DNA of 64,000 bases from assembly GCA_045613385.1 (NCBI GenBank), contig JAZLAW010000008.1, positions 16,856 to 80,855 of the forward strand, written 5' to 3'. The notes below the pieces were generated by a model, which searched no databases, was not told the origin of the DNA, and was given only the letters and a program-made list of their open reading frames with translations. The stretch is from SIG565 sp045613385. Lineage in GTDB: Bacteria; Bacillota; Clostridia; Oscillospirales; Acutalibacteraceae. Of this stretch, positions 59,160 to 64,000 are shown one piece after another (the first letter of the stretch is position 1; every line of letters starts with the position of its first letter). Position numbers and translations under genes: made by a program.

Positions 59160-60172
59160 TAGATATTAAGAATATTCTGTCATCATTATCCGGTTCGGTC
59201 GGTATCGGCAACATAACCGAAGCCGCTGATTTAGCCGAACAATATTTATCGCACTACGGCACCGTGGATACCTTCGGTGTTCTTGGTCGTGCCTTGACAT
59301 TAAAGGGCGACAGAGACTACACAGTACTAATTGACGCGCACATCGATGAAGTAGGATTTGTTGTAACAAATGTGTCCCACGACGGATTTTTAACCGTTAA
59401 AAACTGCGGCGGTATAGATTTAAGACATCTTGCCGCAAAACCTGTTACCATACACAGCAAAGAAAAGCTTACAGGTATTTTTATAAGTACACCGCCACAT
59501 CTCTCAAAGGAAGACAATGTGCCGGAAGATATATCAAAAATTAAAATTGATACAGGGTTGGGCGCTAAAGCCGCCAAACTTATAAGTATTGGTGATTTTG
59601 TTACCTTTAAGACGTCTCCCCGTTTTTTAAACGATAACACCGTTTGCTCAAAATCACTTGATAACCGCGCTGGTGTTGCTGCGCTTATATTACTTGCAGA
59701 TAAATTGCACAGGGAAAAACTTCCGGTAAACGTAATGCTGCTACTGAGTGATGCCGAAGAATTAGGTCTACGCGGAGCGCGTACCGCCGTTTTCGGCAAA
59801 AGAATAGATGAAGCAGTTGTCGTTGATGTGAGCTTTGGCGATGGACCTGATATAGCACCCGATAAGTGCGGAAAACTCGGTGGTGGCGCTATGGTCGGTG
59901 TTTCGGCATTTTTAAATAGTGACATTACTTCGAGTTTTAAGAAAATAGCAAAAGAAAAGAAGATACCGCATCAAATAGAAGGTATTGGAAGCGGTACTTC
60001 TACAAATGCCGATGTAATATCGGTTAGTGAACGCGGTATACCCACAGGACTTTTATCAATACCGCTAAGAAATATGCACACCGATACCGAAGTTGTAGAC
60101 CTTCGCGATATTAAGTCGGTAGCCGATATTCTGGCAAAATATATTCTCGCAGGGGGTATTATGAATGTTTAA
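59156..60172 (+). CDS. M42 family metallopeptidase, first copy
   Basis: A 338-residue cytosolic aminopeptidase of the M42 (TET/FrvX) family. Metal ligands are visible in IDAHIDEVG, KSLDNRAGV, SDAEELGLRGA, VVDVSFGDGPD and RNMHTDTEVVDL. Such enzymes form dodecamers and clip N-terminal residues from peptides. It overlaps murD by four bases and the second copy by eight. The two are not near-identical and may form a mixed complex. Confidence 0.9.
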   Translation: MIDIKNILSSLSGSVGIGNITEAADLAEQYLSHYGTVDTFGVLGRALTLKGDRDYTVLIDAHIDEVGFVVTNVSHDGFLTVKNCGGIDLRHLAAKPVTIHSKEKLTGIFISTPPHLSKEDNVPEDISKIKIDTGLGAKAAKLISIGDFVTFKTSPRFLNDNTVCSKSLDNRAGVAALILLADKLHREKLPVNVMLLLSDAEELGLRGARTAVFGKRIDEAVVVDVSFGDGPDIAPDKCGKLGGGAMVGVSAFLNSDITSSFKKIAKEKKIPHQIEGIGSGTSTNADVISVSERGIPTGLLSIPLRNMHTDTEVVDLRDIKSVADILAKYILAGGIMNV

Positions 60173-61175
60173 TAAGCTTAAAGCCCTTTGCGAAATCAAC
60201 GCTCCTTCAGGTTTTGAAGAAAATATAAGGAAATATATTATAAAAGAAATTGCGCCTTACTGCGAATATTCGGTTGACAAACTGGGAAATATTATTTGCC
60301 TTAAAAAAGGCGGAAACAGGTCCGCCCAAAAACTTATGATTGATGCGCATATGGATGAAGTTGGTATTATAATCACTTCTATTACCGATAGCGGATTTCT
60401 AAAATTTTGTACGCTTGGCGGAATCAATGATAATATTCTAATTTCGCGTACTGTTACCATTAATAATAACATTACAGGTGTTATAGGTTGTAAACCCGTA
60501 CACCTTATAAATGATGAAGATAAAAAGAAAATACCAAAATCCGATGCGCTTTATATTGATATCGGTTGTACGTCACGCATTGATGCCGAAAAAAAGGTAA
60601 GTATCGGCGATTGCGGTGTTCTGAACTCGGCAACCGAAATGTTATCGGATACAACCGTTACCGCCAAAGCGCTTGATGACCGCGCAGGCTGTTTTACGCT
60701 TATAGAACTTTTAAAAACACCGTCAAAATATGATTTTTATGCCACCTTTACCACACAAGAAGAACTTGGGTGCCGTGGCGCTAAGGTTGCCGCTTACGGC
60801 ATCAACCCCGATGTAGCAATTATACTTGAGACTACAACAGCGGCCGATATTATGGGTGTGGCGGATGAAGATAAGGTGTGTTCTTTAGGACACGGCACAG
60901 CGGTGTCTTTTATGGATCGCTCTACTCTTTACGACCGCGAACTTTATAACACAGCTCTGTCTTCAGGTATTCCTTGTCAACCGAAATCGTTGGTTTCGGG
61001 TGGCAACAATGCGGGTGCTGTACATTTAAACCGTAAAGGTGTCAGAACGCTCTCTTTATCGGTACCTTGCCGATACCTTCACACACCTTACTGTTTATGT
61101 GATTTAAGAGATATTGAGTCCACAATAAAACTATCTGAATATATGATAAATAAAATCTGCTCAGGTGAAGTTTGA
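60165..61175 (+). CDS. M42 family metallopeptidase, second copy
   Basis: A 336-residue M42 peptidase similar in layout to the preceding one but clearly diverged: IDAHMDEVGII, AKALDDRAGC, TTQEELGCRGA, IILETTTAAD, CRYLHTPYCLCDL. All metal positions are kept, so it is probably active with a different preference. It overlaps the first copy by eight bases and the next gene by one. Confidence 0.9.
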   Translation: MFNKLKALCEINAPSGFEENIRKYIIKEIAPYCEYSVDKLGNIICLKKGGNRSAQKLMIDAHMDEVGIIITSITDSGFLKFCTLGGINDNILISRTVTINNNITGVIGCKPVHLINDEDKKKIPKSDALYIDIGCTSRIDAEKKVSIGDCGVLNSATEMLSDTTVTAKALDDRAGCFTLIELLKTPSKYDFYATFTTQEELGCRGAKVAAYGINPDVAIILETTTAADIMGVADEDKVCSLGHGTAVSFMDRSTLYDRELYNTALSSGIPCQPKSLVSGGNNAGAVHLNRKGVRTLSLSVPCRYLHTPYCLCDLRDIESTIKLSEYMINKICSGEV

Positions 61176-61879
61176 TGATTACGCTAACAAAAGAACTGCC
61201 CGAAATAGATATTAAAAATGTCGTATATGTAAAACTTATGTGCCATTATGCCGCATATAAAGATTACGATAAAATCGCTCTTTTCTGGTATCAGACCGAT
61301 GATAACCGAAAGGTTACGGCAATCATATCGCTGATTGACAATAATATGACAATTTGCCGAAACGGCGGAGACTTAGAAGAAATAAAAAGTTTTATATCTG
61401 CCATTTCTCCCGCCAATATATTTACAGATTTATCTTCTGCCGAAGCATTGGGGCTCAATATTGTCACAAAATGCGCGTCTCTTTATAAAGCACCGCCATT
61501 TAATACCGAAAACGCGGCAGAAAACACACGTGTGGGGCTTCACTACACCTATGATATTTTATCAAAATTCTTGTCGATGGGTGACCGCGAAGCGTTTATT
61601 GCAGATATTTCCCACCGCATAAGACATAACTGCGCAGAATATGTAACCACCAAATACTCGGCAGGTGTAATTTTGTACTGTAGAGACTATGCCACCCTCG
61701 CGGGTATCGCAGTAAATACCGATTGCCGCCGCGGTGGTCTTGGCAGTGCAACACTCTCGCGTTTGCTTGATACCATACGGAACCGTACTGTGTTTATTTC
61801 TGCAGAATATAAAAATGTGCCGTTTTATGAAAAAAACGGATTTACGGTGGAATCACACGCCGCATACTGTACTTTGTAA
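61175..61879 (+). CDS. GNAT-like acetyltransferase domain protein
   Basis: A 234-residue protein. The C-terminal third carries a GNAT core: LAGIAVNTDCRRGGLGSATLSRLL is the acetyl-CoA binding motif, followed by FYEKNGFTVES. The N-terminal 150 residues resemble no family I recognise. ATG 61175 overlaps the preceding stop (TGATG) and follows AGGTGAAG, so a TTG three bases earlier is rejected. Substrate unknown; position after two peptidases suggests a small metabolite or peptide. Confidence 0.78.
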   Translation: MITLTKELPEIDIKNVVYVKLMCHYAAYKDYDKIALFWYQTDDNRKVTAIISLIDNNMTICRNGGDLEEIKSFISAISPANIFTDLSSAEALGLNIVTKCASLYKAPPFNTENAAENTRVGLHYTYDILSKFLSMGDREAFIADISHRIRHNCAEYVTTKYSAGVILYCRDYATLAGIAVNTDCRRGGLGSATLSRLLDTIRNRTVFISAEYKNVPFYEKNGFTVESHAAYCTL

Positions 61880-61894
61880 TGTAAGGGGATTTTT

Positions 61895-63163
61895 ATGGAA
61901 TTTTTTGAATTTGGCGCCGAACTTGAAGAATTATCGGCAGCCGCCAAAAACGAATGTAGTTTAATTTTTAGAAACATAGATGAAATAGCAAATTATAATC
62001 AACAAAAAGTTTTGGCCGCGTTTACTAAAAACGGAGTCAGCGCATCACACCTTGGTATTTCTACGGGATACGGATACGATGACAGCGGCAGAGATATGCT
62101 CGAGAAAGTTTTTGCTGACTGTATGGGCGCAGAAGATGCGCTTATACGGCACAATTTCGTATCCGGTACCCACACACTCACGGTAGCGCTTTTCGGACTG
62201 CTCAGGCCAAATGATGAAATGCTTTGTGTGACAGGCAGACCTTACGATACCCTTATAGGTGTTCTGGGTATTGATAAAAAGACAGATGGTTCTTTGCTCG
62301 ATTTCGGTATAAAGTACAATCAGGTTGATTTAAAGGCAAACGGTGAGCCTGACTTGGACGGAATCAGTATAGCCTTAACCCAGAAAAAATATAAAATGGT
62401 ATACATACAGCGTTCAAAAGGCTATAGCTTAAGACCGAGTCTCAGCGTTGAAAAAATAGCCGAAATATGCCGTATTGTCAAAAAGATGTCACCCGATACC
62501 ATTATTATGGTGGACAACTGTTACGGTGAGTTTGTTCAGAAAAACGAGCCTTGCGAAGTCGGTGCCGATATTATTGCGGGGTCACTCATTAAAAATCCCG
62601 GCGGCGGTATAGCGCCAACAGGAGGATATATTGCAGGGCGACGCGACTTGGTGGAAAAATGCTCTTATAGGCTCACGGCTCCCGGTGTCGGTAAGGAAAT
62701 CGGCGCAACACTTGGACATTTAAGGGAACTCTATATGGGGCTTTTTGCCGCACCGCATACTGTCGGACAAGCGCTTAAAACCGCCGTATTTGCCGCTAAA
62801 TTATTCAGCAAATTGGGTTATGAAGTCTCACCGGGATTCGATGAGCTACGTGCCGATATTATACAAACAATTTCACTTAAGAATACTGACAGATTAATCG
62901 CATTTTGTCAGGGACTTCAGAAAGGTTCCCCCATCGATTCATTAGCATTGCCCTATCCTGCGCCTATGCCGGGATATGACAGTGAAGTAATTATGGCGGC
63001 TGGTGCCTTTACCCTTGGCGCTTCTATCGAGCTTTCTGCCGATGCTCCGCTCAGAGAACCCTATGCCGTATGGCTTCAGGGCGGTCTTAACTTTGCTTCA
63101 GGTCAGATTGGTATTTTATCGGCAGCAAAAGAAGTAATTAATCTTAAAAAGGATAAAAATTAG
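61895..63163 (+). CDS. YnbB-like PLP enzyme (aluminium resistance/methionine gamma-lyase family)
   Basis: A 422-residue fold-type I pyridoxal phosphate protein of the Met_gamma_lyase (PF06838) family. Landmarks are YGYDDSGRDMLEKVFADCMGAEDALIRHNFVSGTH, the aspartate in MVDNCYGEF and the cofactor lysine in GSLIKNPGGG (about residue 230). In Bacillus the homologue lies next to glnA. Function in vivo is not established; sulfur or seleno-compound lyase activity is possible. GGGG lies before ATG 61895. Confidence 0.85.
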   Translation: MEFFEFGAELEELSAAAKNECSLIFRNIDEIANYNQQKVLAAFTKNGVSASHLGISTGYGYDDSGRDMLEKVFADCMGAEDALIRHNFVSGTHTLTVALFGLLRPNDEMLCVTGRPYDTLIGVLGIDKKTDGSLLDFGIKYNQVDLKANGEPDLDGISIALTQKKYKMVYIQRSKGYSLRPSLSVEKIAEICRIVKKMSPDTIIMVDNCYGEFVQKNEPCEVGADIIAGSLIKNPGGGIAPTGGYIAGRRDLVEKCSYRLTAPGVGKEIGATLGHLRELYMGLFAAPHTVGQALKTAVFAAKLFSKLGYEVSPGFDELRADIIQTISLKNTDRLIAFCQGLQKGSPIDSLALPYPAPMPGYDSEVIMAAGAFTLGASIELSADAPLREPYAVWLQGGLNFASGQIGILSAAKEVINLKKDKN

Positions 63164-63164
63164 T

Positions 63165-63845
63165 ATGAAAACATTATTTGAAGGCGAAGTTGTCGATGTT
63201 ATACTGGTCGAAAACGGACTGATTATAGCCTATATATGTGAACGAAACGGCGATAACGGTACCGTCATAGTAGCTTATAAGATGGTCACGTTTACCGATG
63301 GTAAATTTACCTTTGTTCAGCGCAGTTTATATGAATTATCAAAATTCGGCGCAAATCACAAAGACATAATTAAACACGTTAAAAATCACATTACAAGTAG
63401 GGCCCTACCACTGTCTTCCGGTAAAACCTTTATCCTTGAGCGCGATGGAAACGGTAAACTTATTGATACTCTGGGGGATTGTATATGGTTTGGCACACTC
63501 TCCTATAAAGGCAGTGCGCCGAGTTCAATCGCCGTCAGCAACCGTTCAATGTGGACCTGTTTTAAGGAAAGCTCGGTGCTGGCAAAAATGAATCTTATGA
63601 CCATGAAGGAAGAATTAAGAATTGGTGGCGGTCAGGCTTCCCCGTTTAATAAACCGGTTGATTTGTTTATAGACGGAAACGATATTTATGTGTGTTGTCT
63701 TGGCAACAATTCAATAATCAAAGTCAACCTTAACACCTATGTCACATCGGTCTACCGTGAATTTGATTGCAAGGTATACCGATACATTAAAAATGATGGC
63801 TATGAATTTGTAGTGCTTGAAAGCGGAATTTATCTTCTTAACTAA
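63165..63845 (+). CDS. Unknown protein at the end of the murD operon
   Basis: A 226-residue protein starting one base after the preceding stop codon. It has no signal peptide or membrane segment. Several short beta-type repeats (FIDGNDIYVCCLGNNSIIKVNL, GYEFVVLESGIYLL) suggest a partial beta-propeller-like fold, which is a weak inference. I recognise no family. Tight coupling to the YnbB-like gene implies a related job. Confidence 0.72.
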   Translation: MKTLFEGEVVDVILVENGLIIAYICERNGDNGTVIVAYKMVTFTDGKFTFVQRSLYELSKFGANHKDIIKHVKNHITSRALPLSSGKTFILERDGNGKLIDTLGDCIWFGTLSYKGSAPSSIAVSNRSMWTCFKESSVLAKMNLMTMKEELRIGGGQASPFNKPVDLFIDGNDIYVCCLGNNSIIKVNLNTYVTSVYREFDCKVYRYIKNDGYEFVVLESGIYLLN

Positions 63846-63875
63846 CAAAAGCCCACCGAACGGGTGTTATGGTTA

Positions 63876-64000
63876 GGGATAAAATGCCTTAAAAAGTAAA
63901 TTTTTGCGGTCTAATGTGTTAAAAAGCCGTGGTATGCGCCAGCATTACCACGGCTTTTCGCCTTTTATCCCACTAAAAATTTATCTTTTTAAGGTGCTTT
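63876..64000. repeat. Inverted-repeat-rich right edge with terminator
   Basis: GGGATAAAA (63876-63884) and TTTTATCCC (63963-63971) are perfect inverted repeats. A second, imperfect pair (GCCTTAAAAAG... near 63886-63905 and its reverse complement near 63974-63996) interleaves. Between them AAAAGCCGTGGTA (63922-63934) / TACCACGGCTTTT (63946-63958) is a strong terminator hairpin, probably for the murD operon. The rest may be a mobile element end cut by the window. Confidence 0.55.

Noticed and set aside
59317..59925. 202-codon minus-strand frame opposite the first M42 peptidase
   Set aside because: Antisense shadow; no ribosome site and no recognisable motif.

Overview
The window looks like a chromosome segment of an anaerobic, endospore-forming, low-GC Clostridia bacterium, probably a gut-type Oscillospirales/Ruminococcaceae relative. 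This is inferred from gene content: Rnf and Nfn ferredoxin complexes, a flavodiiron FprA protein, an OadB sodium-pump subunit, the spore cortex hydrolase SleB, HrcA/CIRCE heat-shock control, many AGGAGG ribosome sites with ATG/GTG/TTG starts, and a run of Clostridia-typical families. No species can be named from sequence alone.

Positions 1-4140 look like mobile or accessory DNA. They hold a long leader for a leftward gene outside the window, with a promoter that carries a LexA-type box, and a MATE efflux pump behind an attenuator-like hairpin. They also hold a structured leader with a small conserved protein, a Veg-like protein, a CarD-like regulator and an orphan TnpV. Positions 4160-13500 carry housekeeping genes: a CDP-alcohol phosphatidyltransferase, a PepD dipeptidase, an OPT peptide transporter with a PqqD-like partner, an acyltransferase, NfnAB and KDPG aldolase. 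Positions 13500-23200 (minus strand) hold glycolysis genes (gpmI, tpiA, pgk), trmL, and the hrcA-grpE-dnaK-dnaJ operon under a perfect CIRCE. SleB, a two-gene OadB/OadG-like unit and the six-gene rnfCDGEAB operon follow.

Positions 30400-33300 are a zinc-uptake operon led by a Zur-like regulator. An initiator tRNA-Met, a repeat patch and an AAA ATPase come next. A preQ1-I riboswitch with a terminator then controls a VUT-family transporter and a short-chain dehydrogenase. Positions 36100-38650 have a YwaF-like membrane protein and an XRE-membrane regulator coupled to a DUF4097 protein. Positions 39700-44230 are a four-gene surface-polysaccharide cluster. Positions 44270-56000 are mixed: FprA, a SASA esterase, an ECF S component, Pgi, a DacF-like carboxypeptidase, a LUD protein, MnmA, PyrR, a G5/3D cell-wall protein and NnrD. 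Positions 56389-56626 are a 238-base nested palindromic element. From 57780 to 63845 runs a tightly packed operon, murD - M42 - M42 - GNAT - YnbB-like - unknown. The right edge is rich in inverted repeats.

The energy genes fit together. Nfn links NADH, NADPH and ferredoxin, Rnf turns reduced ferredoxin plus NAD+ into an ion gradient, the OadB/OadG-like pair suggests a sodium cycle, and FprA removes oxygen or NO. The most promising less-described items are the SOS-box promoter with its terminated leader RNA, the palindromic element at 56.4-56.6 kb, the switch-like leader at 2281-2420, the preQ1-controlled transporter/SDR pair, and two divergent promoter pairs that share one -35 hexamer.
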